Positions 44,688 to 54,910 of a stretch of 64,000 bases of DNA are shown piece after piece. Source of the stretch: Gnetum montanum (lineage: Eukaryota > Streptophyta > Gnetopsida > Gnetales > Gnetaceae); NCBI GenBank assembly GCA_015680685.1, contig MNCI01029685.1, positions 312,526 to 376,525 on the forward strand, given 5' to 3'. A model generated the notes under the pieces. That model made no database searches. It was not told the DNA's origin and was given only the letters and a program-made list of their open reading frames with translations. The number at the start of each line of letters is the position of its first letter. Positions within the stretch are counted from its first letter, which is position 1. The position numbers and the translations under genes were made by a program.

Positions 44688-45242
44688 GCGGGCCCCATTT
44701 GTCAAAGGCAAAATGGGGGTGGGACGATGTACTGACAAAACTATTACAAGTAGTATTTCATAGGCGAACATGAAACATTCAACAAATCGGATCTACAAGG
44801 TAGAGCCGAAGGGTGTATAAGGGAACCCTCATGTTTGTATGGTGGACATGAGGGGTCTGACAGCAGAGAGTGTCATGAATGCAGATGCCCGACTAGAAAC
44901 AACAACGAACAAAGATCTTCAACAGTAACAGAGAGAGGATCTACAACGTCGCTAGACAAGAAACAACCAGAGGTTGTGGGGAAGCTGAAGAAAACAGCTT
45001 TAGAAGAAACCACAATGAAGAGGACCAACGTCAGCAGGGTGGTTGTCAAAACACGGATCAAGAAGAAACATGTTATGGTCTGCAAAATCCTGCAACGCGA
45101 TCAGAACCCATGAAGGACTTGCACAAGGATTAAAACCTAACCAAAAATAGAAAGGTCTGAAAATTGTTAAAATCCAAAGGACAGTGAAAGACATTGTCAA
45201 GCAAGGCTCTGCAATTCCAAGGCAACGAGATAGAGAGAAAAA
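44688..45242 (+). CDS. C module 10, open lysine-rich frame (hypothetical)
   Basis: The frame is open from before 44835 to 45113, with GGHEGSDSRECHECRC, NNNEQRSSTVTERGST, DKKQPEVVGKLKK and KTRIKKKHVMVCKILQRDQNP. It is diverged from module 4 yet keeps the frame. Coding status unproven. Confidence 0.35.
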
Positions 45243-45884
45243 ATTTCAGTGTTTTTAAAATTTTTAAGGGACTTAAAAATTTTAAGTTGGATCTCTTGCA
45301 TCAAGGAAAAGAATGGGGGTCTAAGAGAAATACTGCAGAAACTGTAAACAGAAACACTATTAGACAGAAAGTAATAGAGAGCTCAAAGCATTGCACAACA
45401 TCTATTGTGACACAAAACGTTTTCAGGGACTTGCACCCCTCATCAGTGTGTTTAGGCAATGCGGCCAGGCAGCCTAAGCTGCAAAGGCAAGGAAATGAGC
45501 ATACCAGTACATGTATAAATAGTGTCCTAGCTTAAAAAAATTTAAACTCCCGCTCATAAAATTTAAGCGTTTTTAAAATTTTTAAGGGACTTAAAAATTT
45601 TAAGTTGGATCTTGTGCGTCAAGGAAAAGAATGGGGGGCTGAGAGAAATACTATAGAAACTGTAAACAGAAACACTGTTAGACAGAAAGTAATAGAAAGC
45701 TCAAAGCATTGCACAACGTCTGTTGTGACACAAAACGTTTTCGGGGACTTGCACCCCTCATCAGTGTGTTTGGGTAATGCGGTCGGGCAGCCGAAGCTGC
45801 AAAGGTAAGGAAATGAGCATGCCAGTACATGTATAAATAGTGTCCTAGCTTAAAAAAATTTAAACTCCCTCTCATAAAATTTAA

Positions 45885-45937
45885 GCGGGCCCCATTTGTC
45901 AAAGGCAAAATGGGGATGGGACAATGTACTGACAAAA
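45885..45937 (+). repeat. C module 11, truncated at the right edge of the array
   Basis: Only the hairpin and the first ~53 bp remain. It ends in GTACTGACAAAACT and joins element D LTR sequence. Confidence 0.8.
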
Positions 45938-47350
45938 CTTATGGTAAAGTCAGTTTTGTCATAGTTTTTACTAGTAGTTTTTCTAAGTACACCATGAGTT
46001 ATGAACTTATGGTTATCTAGCATGGGTCATGGTCAAGTAACGCTCTCCTAAATTTTCTATTTTTAATCCTATGTTACCATTGAAGGTTATTTTAACATGT
46101 GTTTCCATCTTTTAAACCTCATTGAACGTCATTGGATTGGTCTGATACTTATTGATTCATTCAATTTGACATTAGAGTTTATTGTTGGGTTCATATTAGA
46201 GTTTTCAATTATTTGGACTTATTGGTCTATTTAATTCTCATTCGACTATCAATGTTTGATTTGTACATGCTTAGATGCTTAAATGTGTATTTTTTGTCTT
46301 GAGTTAGCATTAAGTTGTATGATTAGTTAAAGATGAACTTCTTGGAAATGTTTAATATTTGAACCTCACTAGGATGCATCTGTTTAGCTCTTACTATAGG
46401 CCTCAACCTATAGGAGATGGAGATCCATGACTCATTGATTCTTTGTTCAATACTTCTAGAACATTAGAGATGAGTCTTAGATGATACCTCTAACACTAGT
46501 AGTTTTATTTGAGACTAATAAGTAAATTCATACACATGTTAGTTTGGTGTTTAATTTATTTGAAAAGTATTCATGACAACAATTCACACATTTGAAGCTA
46601 AGTGTGGTGCATGTTAGCCTCCTTTGTATGTTGATAGGTTAGAGAGGAAATTTTGGTTCAGTTAAATATTCATTTAATATCCAAATCTATGCATGATGTA
46701 TGATTTGAGATGTTGATATATTTGTGCTCTACTGGCATGTGTTGCAAGCTAGCATGCCTTCACCTACCCATCATTATAATTTACTCTTAAATCAACCAAA
46801 ATAGGTGCCAAGGTTTCTCACTTAATTTGTATTGACTCCTCCTTTTATTTTTAGGTCTTCATGGCTAGGTGGATCAAGAAACTCTCTTGATGTTTATTGA
46901 TGATTTTAGATATTATGCATGTTTACTTTCTATTTTTAGACTATTATCTCTATTGCATGTTATGAATTGTTTTTGCATGTGCTAGTTTACTTACTTATTA
47001 TGCATCATGTATTTGGATCATGGATATTTTTGTGGATTACCAAACATATTAATACTATTGAATATTTATGGCTATTCATTATTTTCATGCTCATATGTTC
47101 TATTGTTAATTTTAATTACTTGTAGTTTTAGTTGTTATTCTATTGCATCATCTAGTTTATCATACAATCTTATACTACTAATATATTTTCTTTTCTATTT
47201 ATCATGGTATCATCATATTTCCATTTTTCTTCCTTATTGCTACATTAGTTTGCTTAATTCTTATTTATCTCTTAGCATGACCAATCATTCATTAGTAACT
47301 CTATACTCAACATAATGCTTTCTAATCTAAGGCTAGGAAGAAGGATATTA
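45938..47350 (+). repeat. 5' LTR of element D, right part
   Basis: It aligns to about 52245-53520 through shared blocks: TTTTGTCATAGTTTTTACTAGTAG or TTTTGCTATAGTTCCTACTAGTA, CATTGGATTGGTCTGATACTTATTGATT or its variant, CATGCCTTCACCTA-CCATCAT, and TTTATTTTTAGGTC. It ends GGATATTA; the 3' LTR ends GGATGTTATA, the decayed form of a TGTTACA terminus. Confidence 0.75.
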
Positions 47351-47355
47351 AAAGC

Positions 47356-47367
47356 TAGTATCAATTC
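47356..47367 (+). other. Possible primer-binding site of element D (decayed tRNA-iMet type)
   Basis: TAGTATCAATTC keeps 8 of 12 positions of TGGTATCAGAGC, the site complementary to initiator tRNA-Met, and lies just inside the LTR end. Confidence 0.45.
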
Positions 47368-47394
47368 ATGTTCTTCTGTTTGTGGCTAGATGTG

Positions 47395-48440
47395 GACATG
47401 GTTATGGTATGAGGATGAAAGTAAATAATCCTAAAGTAGAGACTGTTACTCCCATTACTCCTACTTCTACCATAAATGATGAGATCAATAAATTCAACAT
47501 TAATCACTATCTATTTCACTTTATTCATAAGCATAAAGAGTAGAACTCAAACATGCTATCAACACTCATTGGTTCATAAAGTTGTGTTGGTGGCAAAAAT
47601 CCAATGGAACCTAAACTTATGGAGTAATTTTGTAAGCTATACCTATCTTGCAAGATGATAAGGATCCTACTACTTCCACTGAGTGATTGGAGGAGATCAT
47701 GAAGATCTTAAAGTTGATGGATTGTACTCATGCTCAACAAACTCAATTAGCAACCTACTAGTTTAAAGGTTCTACTAGTCATTAGTGCGCTACTCAAAAG
47801 AAGACATTTTATTGGGAAGAATATGATTTTTATTGGATTTATTTCTTACTCTCTTATAATGAGAATTATATTCCTTTAGAGTATGTAAAGACTAAAGTAG
47901 ATTAGTTCTATCATCTCTACCAAGTGAGTTGAAGCATGTCTAAGTATCACATACATTTTGATGAAAAGGCTAGAATAAACAATTTCATCCAAAGTATTCA
48001 TGTGTCCATTAAGGATCACTTTCCCTTCATCTTTAGACTTATGAGGATGCATGTGTTTGTATGGTGGACTCAGAGCATAGTTAGTTAGTAGAGATGATGC
48101 TTCTTGATCATTCTTATAAGAGGGGCTAGACCTATTTTAGGAAGTTTAGTGAATCCATCCAAGCTCAAGGTTTTAGATCTTGTAGACAATAGTAGTAGTA
48201 GTAATCTTCAAATGGTGGGGACACTTTTGGATCCATTACTTGTCATGTTTTCAAGATTGCTAGAAATTCCAAAGTAATTGCCCCAACTATTATAATTGTG
48301 ATCGACCAGCTCACAAGATTTTCAACTATCTGAAGCATTCAAGAAATGATGGTTCAAATTAGGGTAATAGACTAGTAAGAGATCATATTGATATTAGGAT
48401 GCATGGATGTATTTATACTTTGACTGACCAACCACTTAAT
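47395..48440 (+). pseudogene. Element D gag remnant
   Basis: CGHGYGMRMKV near 47395 recalls the Gly/Arg-rich start of plant Ty3 gag. The central part is heavily broken. CPNYYNCDRPAHKIFNY near 48280-48330 keeps the spacing of a CCHC zinc knuckle with the last C lost. Confidence 0.5.
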
Positions 48441-48955
48441 ACTCAATCTAATACTATGATGGAGACTATAAGTATGTTTTTAGATTTTGCAATTTGATTC
48501 TCTTTGATTCCTATGTATGTCATTCTTTTTTTGATCCACAAGTGGTTAGATGTTTAGATTTAGAGAGTTAGTTTCTTATTCAAGGGCTGGTCAGTAGTAC
48601 TGTTAGTGATAGCATGCTCACTGTGGATAAAGTCTATAGAACTCTATCTTTGGTAATTCAAGATGTTTCTTAGCTTTGTAATATCCACATCATGAGTCTC
48701 TAGGAAAATATGACATCATCTTGGGAATGGGTTGGTTATCTCACTTTTATGAAAGCTTATATTGTTACTACAAGAAACTTTCCTTGATGGTGAATGATGA
48801 TGTTTAGGTGATCGTGCATACTAGGCTACATAATATTGAATCGAATCTTGTTTCTTTGAAATATTTTCATCTCTTGTTATAGAAGGGTTATTTCTAATTT
48901 ATAGGTTCTATTAGTAAGCCTTCTTCTTAACAAGGGATTAATCAAATTCTTATAG
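48441..48955 (+). pseudogene. Element D protease remnant
   Basis: TVDKVYRTLSLVIQDVS near 48618-48670, followed by the residues SLGEYDIILGMGWLSHF read across a frameshift near 48690-48750, matches the flap-to-GMDWL part of plant Ty3 proteases. The catalytic DSGA loop upstream is not recognisable. Confidence 0.5.
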
Positions 48956-49560
48956 TTTGTGAGTTCCCTAATGTCTTCTATTTTGAGTTGCTTGGTTTTC
49001 CTTGAAGGCATAATGTTGAGTTTAAGATTGCTCTCAAAACTAGTGTTAAACCTATTTCTAAAGTTTCATATAGGATGTCATTTATTGAGTTGGCTGAACT
49101 AAAGATTCAACTTTAAAAGCTACTTGATAAATATTTGATTCATCCAAGTATATCTCCTTGGGGTGCTTCTATTTTCTTTTACAAACAAGGATGATAACAT
49201 GAGATTTTGCATCAATTATTAATAGTTCAATTTGGTGATAATGAAGAATAAGTATTCTTTCATTTACATAGGTGATTTGTTTAATTAATTAAGAGAAGCT
49301 TAAGTGTTCTCAAATATGGATCTAAAGTCTAGGTACCATTATGTTTGCGTCAAGGAGGAGGATGTTCCCAAGATAGCCTCAAGACTCAGTATGGATATTT
49401 TGAGTTTATGGTCTTTCCACTCAAACTTACTAATGCTCCTACTATGTTTATTCATCTCATGAATAGTGTGATGAGATCTTACCTAGCATATTTCATCATT
49501 ATGTTAATCAATGAAATTTTGGTGTACTCATCATTGAAGGATCTACATGAGTAGCATTTG
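48956..49560 (+). pseudogene. Element D reverse transcriptase remnant
   Basis: CEFPNVFYFELLGFP near 48960, then VSYRMSFIELAELKIQL near 49063, IHPSISPWGASI near 49138, and TQYGYFEFMVFPLKLTNAP near 49384-49440 (motif B) match chromovirus RT. The catalytic block reads LINEILVYS near 49505-49530 where active enzymes have FIDDILVYS, so both aspartates are lost. Confidence 0.75.
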
Positions 49561-50300
49561 AAAATAGTTTTATGAATAATTAGGGATAATCAATTATTCA
49601 TTGAACTCTAGATGTATTTGTTTTGGCATTGAAAGATTCAGTTCTTGGATTATGTTTTAGAGGTTGGTATAGGAATGGATAAGATATCAAGTATTTTGAA
49701 TTGGCCTATCCCTAAGGATATTAGAGAGATTTGTAGTTTCCTTGATTTAACAAATTACTGTAGGAGATTCATCGAGAACTTTTCTTACATGACTTCATCT
49801 CTCATGAAGAAATTATAGAAGGATGTTAGGTTCTCATGGGATCCGCAATGTCAAACTACTTTTGATGATCTTAAAAGTATGCTAATTTTAACTCCTATTA
49901 TAATCTCACCTGTGCTAGGTAGATTTCACGATGTTTGTACCTATGTGTTAGGTAAAGGTTATGGGTGTGTTCTCATGTAAGAGGATAAGTGGTAGCATAT
50001 GCTTCAAGGCAACTAAAGTCTCATGAGATGCATTATCCTACCCATGACCTTGAGTTAAGATCAGTGATATTTACCTTGAAGGTTTGAAGGTACTATTTTT
50101 CTAGTGAGCGGTTGATAATTTGGACTAATCATAAAGGACTATAGTACTTGATGAATAAGCTATAGCTGAATCTACATTAGAGGAGGTAGACTAAATTGTT
50201 AGCTAATTTTGACTTTACTATATAGTATTGGATAGAAAAAATTAACATTGTTAAGGATGCCTTGAATCATGTAAGCAATAACCTTTATAATTTAGTGATT
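49561..50300 (+). pseudogene. Element D RNase H remnant
   Basis: FLDLTNYCRRFIENFSY near 49738 is the FLGLAGYYRRFVEGFS block. KGYGCVLM near 49952 then, after a frameshift, a [23 protein letters not shown]-type order near 49990-50070, and WTNHKGL near 50123 follow. ANFDFTI.YWIEKINIVKDALNHV near 50200-50270 is the decayed end of the domain. Confidence 0.7.
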
Positions 50301-51500
50301 TATCTAGACATGCTAGATGAGATTTGTATAGAGTAGTAGCAAGATCCTTGGTGCAAGTAGCTTAGTTAGTCTAATGGTCAATCATTTGTGATAGATTCAA
50401 TTAGGTTGCTTCATTATAAGGATTGGATATATGTGTTTGATTCCTTGCAACATGGTCTATTAGAGAAAGCTTATCTCAATAGGTTTCACATTCATCATAG
50501 TAGCGATAAGATGCATTAAATGTTAAAGAGGTTGTACTAGTGATAAGGCATAAAAAAGTATGTTGGAGAATTTGGGAAAAAAGTGCTTAATTTTCCAATA
50601 GACTAAGCTTAAGTACAAGTTATTAGGTGGCTAGTAATACCCTCACACTATTTCATAGTGGAAGTGAGAGATGATCAATATGAATTTCATTATCATTTTA
50701 TCTTATACTATGGATGGAAAGAATGTCATCTTCAATGTTATTAACTTGTTAACCAAGTTAGCTCATTTTCGTGCTACAAATATGATAGTTAATGTAGAGA
50801 ATGTTATGTAGTTTTTCCTCTTTGTGATGGTACAATTGAATGACATTCTTATTAAAATTATCTCTAAGCATGCAAAAGAAGGCTGAAGAATTTGAAAGAA
50901 AGTGCTTAATTTACTAGTAGATTGGGCTTGAGTGCAAATGAATAACTAGCTACTTATACCCTCATAATATTCCACAATGGAAGTGGAATATGATTAGTAT
51001 GAATTTTATTACTAATTTATCTTGCATTATGAGTGGAAAAGATGTCATCTTTAATGTTATTAACTTGTAAACCAAGTTAGCATATTGTCTTACTACAAAG
51101 ATGATAATTAATGTAGAGAATGTTACACAGTTGTTCATCTTTGTGATTATACAACTGCATGACATTTCTATTAAAACTATCTCTAATCATGATGCCAAAT
51201 TTACCTCTCAATTTTGGCAAACATTCAAGGACATCTTTGGTAATAGGTTGAATTTAAGATTAGTGTACCATCCACAAACATATTGGAAAGTTGAGAGAAA
51301 CAACCAAGTTTTTAAAAACATGCTTCAATCTAATGCCTTATAGTTTTTGAATAGTTGAAATACTTTATTGTTTTTAGTTGAATTTTCCTATGACAAAAGA
51401 TACCAAGTAAGTTTGATAACAATACCATATGAACTTCTTTATAGTAGACCTTGTAGGAATCCTTTGCATTGGGGTGTGATCAATAAATAAATAATGGATT
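50301..51500 (+). pseudogene. Element D integrase remnant with internal tandem duplication
   Basis: WKWEMINMNFIIILSYTMDGKNVIFNV near 50661-50740 corresponds to the start of the catalytic core with D changed to N. A ~319-bp segment (50582-50900) is repeated at 50901-51200. After the second copy, SNHDAKFTSQFWQTFKDIFG near 51184 and VYHPQTYWKVERNNQVFKNML near 51268 give the second acidic position and the HPQTDGQSER-like block. FSYDKRYQVS and YELLYSRPCRNPLHWG near 51383-51475 continue. Confidence 0.75.
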
Positions 51501-52108
51501 AGTTTGGATATAGTTTTGTGCATGACATGGCATATTAAGGATATTCATAAGTAGTTCAAAGTAGCTTAAGATAGTTAGTCTAGCAGCATGAATCATAGGA
51601 GGTAATCTCTCGAATTTGTAGTCAATGATAAGATATTCATTCATGTCTCTGTACTAAAGGGCTTGATGCATTTTGAGTGGAAAGCCAAGCTTACATCTTA
51701 ATACATTAGACTATCTGAAATTCTTCCATGCATAGAAGAGGTGGTGTATCATGTGAGTTTGCCTCCATAACTTTCAAGCACACATGATGTCTTTCATTTT
51801 ATCAATTGGATCAAAGTATAGCTTTAAGCTAATGCTTGGTATATGGCATGTCTTATTGGGATCATGGATCAGATGGAGTGGTAGTTGCACAAATTTTTTC
51901 TAATGATCAAATTCTTCTAGATTCATCATGATTCTTAAGAATTGACTTGGATCTTCATCCAATGCCACTTTTGAATACTAGACTTTCTCCATCTAGGATG
52001 TAGAACTCAACTACTTCACCTAGCAAAACAATGCTTATAGTGCTTTCATACAACTTTGTTTTATATGAGTTTGATAAATAGTCATCCCATATTGTAATTG
52101 TGAACCCT
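51501..52108 (+). pseudogene. Element D integrase C-terminal tether and untranslated tail
   Basis: KGLMHFEWKAKL near 51658, IRLSEILPCIEEVVYHVSLPP and THDVFHFINW near 51781 match the GKLSPRYIGPFEI...LPP.LS.VHNVFHVS tether of Ty3 elements. From about 51870 to 52108 nothing is recognised; a polypurine tract could not be located. Confidence 0.6.
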
Positions 52109-53520
52109 AAACCTACAATCCCACGAGTCATGGTGAAGTTGTGATTAAGTATTCCTTGTTAATTTTTCTATTTCAAGCCTCTTGAGTGGTTTCTATTTAA
52201 CAATGGTTCATGGTCTATATGTGGTCTCTAACCACAATTCATGGTCAATTTATGATTAAGTTAATTTTGCTATAGTTCCTACTAGTATTTTTTTTTTTTT
52301 GAAAAAACCACAAGTTGTGGTTAGCCACCATGAGTTGTGGTTAAGTTTGAATCTTCTAAATTTTTTAGTTAACATGCTTTGATATCTTTTAAACATTGTT
52401 GGATTGGTTTGATACTTATTGATTTGTTTAATTTAATATTGAAGTTTCTTGTTGGTTCATATTGGACTTTTTAGTTGTTTAGACTTGATGACCTACTAAT
52501 GTTTGGTCTATACATGTTTGGATGCTCAAATATTTATTTTTTATTAGAAGCTGGCACCAAGTTATGTGGCCAATTAGAGATGAGCTCCATAGAGATATTT
52601 GATATTTGACCATCACTAAGATGCATTAGTGTAGCTCTTAATGTAGGCTCAATTTTATAGGAGAGGATGATTCATGGCTCATTGGCCCTTTGTTTGATGC
52701 CTTTAGAATATTTGAGGTGAGACCTAAGTGGCACCTCTAGCATTAATAGTTTGGTTTGAGACTAATAAATAAATCCATGTGCATGGTAGTTTAGCCTTTG
52801 GTTTGTTTATTTATTTATTTATTTTTGGAAAGTACTCATGATAATTTGGTTGATGGACTAATGTGGATAATTTGGTTTATTTAAATATTCATTTGATGCT
52901 TAGATTTATGCATGATGTATGATTTATAATGTTTGGTATGTTTATGCTCTACTAACACATGTTGTAAGCCAACATGCCTTCACCTAGCCATCATGAAACT
53001 TGCCCTTGAATCAACTAGAGGAGGTGCCAAACTTTCTCACTCAATTTATACTAACTCCTTCTTTTATTTTTAGGTCATTAAGGCTAGTTGAAGTAAGAAT
53101 ATCTATTGATGTTTGTTATCTCTTTTGCATGCTATGATATTTCTGGTCATGTACTAGTTTATTCTCTTATCATGCATTATGTATTTAGATCATGCCTATT
53201 TTTATGTACTCCTAAACATATTAATATTGTTGGATATTTATAGCTATTGATTATTTTCCAACTCATAAGCTCTATTGTCAATTTTAGTTATTTTTATTTC
53301 TAGTTATTATGTTGCATCATCTAGTTATTGTATAATCTTCTAATAATAATGTTTTTCCTTTTCTTTTAGTCATAGTATCACTATATTTCTCTTTTGCTTT
53401 CTTATCATTGCATTATTCCATTCCATTCCTAATTATCCCTCACCAGTACGAATTGTTTGTTAAGGATTCTATACCCAGCATAATGCTTTTTAACTTAATG
53501 CTACAAAGAGGGATGTTATA
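52109..53520 (+). repeat. 3' LTR of element D (possibly 5'-truncated)
   Basis: Partner of 32404-32558 plus 45938-47350. No array is present at the equivalent point (about 52230-52245). It includes a (TTTA)n run at 52805-52825. It ends GGATGTTATA. Confidence 0.7.
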
Positions 53521-54910
53521 TGGACCCTCTAAAAATATTAATAAAATTCTCCTTTTCTTTTTTCTTACTTTGAATCTTATGCACTCTATTAAAAACTACA
53601 TTCAATTTTAAACCTATATGCATAAATTTGAAAAAATATGTCATAATCACAATGGAAGAACCTAAGATTTATTAATGTCATAATTTGAATATTTCAAATT
53701 TCTTTATTACATTGAGTCTTTACTTATTTCCTTCCTTTTTGTAAGGGCTAAAAATAACTATATACACATGTAACACACTAGGTATCCATCATCTTTATAA
53801 TCTCATTTGTACTTTAAGCCAATGTTTTGTTTTTCTCTAGAATGCAATGCTTCTACTTTTTAATTTGATAATGAATAAACTACAAGTTTATATATATGAT
53901 AACCCCTCAACTTGGATCCTACACTATTGTCCTATGTTTTGTATGTGTGGTAAGATTCAATTGATATTCATGAGGGCACATAGTTAGTTATATTATTTTA
54001 ATGATATATTTGTTGAGATCCCTTGATATTATGTATATGATTATGATTTTTGATAATTATGCATGCTATTCATATTGGGTATGTAGTATGTTATTTATCA
54101 CTAGTAGAAAGTAAGGGTTATGGGGGAAGATTGAGCATCAAGCAAGGATTATCTCAAATTATGTGTCTTTATACAAATATATGATTATGATATCAATAAT
54201 GTTTAATAGGCTATGTTATGTGATTATGAGTCAGTGTTATTTGGTCAATCATATTATGATGATACAATGCTTAGCATGTAACCCATGTCCAAGTTGTATT
54301 GCTAGTCAATTTGGGATATGATGCCCATTTGGTTTTATGGTTATGATGTAGATGAGTTATGACTCTTATAAAAGTGATTGGTATTTTTGAGTGGGAGTCT
54401 TGTGAGTGAGTTAAAGCATGAGTCCTGTGACATAAGTTGGAATGATGAAATAGAGGAAAATCTTGATAAATAAAAGCCATAATAAAGTAATTTTTTCTAT
54501 GTTTATATAGTAAAAAATATATTATTTTTTATTTCTTCCCTTTCCAATTGAGTTTGTGCATCCCTAGTTTCTGGTTTCTTTTCCTTCTTCAATCTTCCTC
54601 AATTATAAGTCAATTTCCATGATTTCCAAGACGTTAGGAAGCCAGTGTAAGATAGGTTATAGTTTGGGAGCTTTGGTTCAAATTCTGGAGAATCTAGAAC
54701 ATCATTAGGAATGCTTTAGTACCTTAGGTTCTAGTATCCAAGGTTCACTAGTTCTCAAGTTTCATGTGGATGAATTTACCTATTTCTTCCTTTATATGTT
54801 GGATTCATGTTCATGATCATGGGCTATTTGGTGAGATGGATAGGTGTCAAATTATGCTCTTAAGTTTCTATGATGTAGAGATTTTGTGCATTTGTATTAT
54901 ATTTATAGTA
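53521..54910. other. AT-rich, nothing recognised
   Basis: Short frames only. The longest minus-strand frame (54271-54480) has no family signature. Confidence 0.3.

Larger units (their letters stand above)
32559..45938 (+). repeat. 13.4 kb composite tandem array (P modules, C modules, two minisatellites)
   Basis: All modules point the same way. P modules (about 250 bp, from GGATCTCGTGCGTCAAGG to the TATA region) start near 32741, 33261, 33750, 34125, 34985, 35450, 36285, 36555, 37416, 38321, 39176, 39767, 40606, 41519, 41956, 42822, 43223, 44088, 44409, 45288 and 45606. C modules start near 34405, 35700, 36835, 38602, 40047, 40886, 41798, 42235, 43501, 44688 and 45885. Between them lie a 21-bp unit (CTCCCGCTCATAAAATTTAAA) and a 16-17-bp unit (TTTAGGGACTTAAAAA). 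Unit order is irregular, so higher-order units vary from about 0.3 to 1.5 kb. Confidence 0.92.
32404..53520 (+). mobile_element. Element D: decayed Ty3/gypsy retrotransposon split by a tandem array
   Basis: LTR homology is seen between 32404-32558 plus 45938-47350 on the left and 52109-53520 on the right. Gag, protease, RT, RNase H and integrase remnants lie between (47395-51860) in Ty3 order. The 5' LTR contains a 13.4 kb array absent from the 3' LTR. Overall divergence is high and every ORF is broken. Motif spellings fit a Del/Tekay-like chromovirus. Confidence 0.75.

Noticed and set aside
32719-45935. Conserved minus-strand frame in the P modules (MPKHTDEGCKS... with a hydrophobic middle)
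   Set aside because: It recurs because the P modules are near-identical at the DNA level. Lengths and starts vary, it lies antisense to the TATA-bearing strand, and it has no family motif.
32559-45938. CRISPR array
   Set aside because: The repeats have no unique, regularly sized spacers and no cas genes. The window is plant-like DNA with composite tandem repeats.
32559-45938. Ribosomal DNA spacer
   Set aside because: Promoter-like repeats recall an intergenic spacer, but no 18S, 25S or 5S sequence was found beside the array, and the flanks are LTR sequence.
46980-47315. Plus-strand frame of about 100 codons at 47007-47315 resembling a membrane protein
   Set aside because: It lies inside the right part of the D 5' LTR and is hydrophobic only because of T-rich codons.
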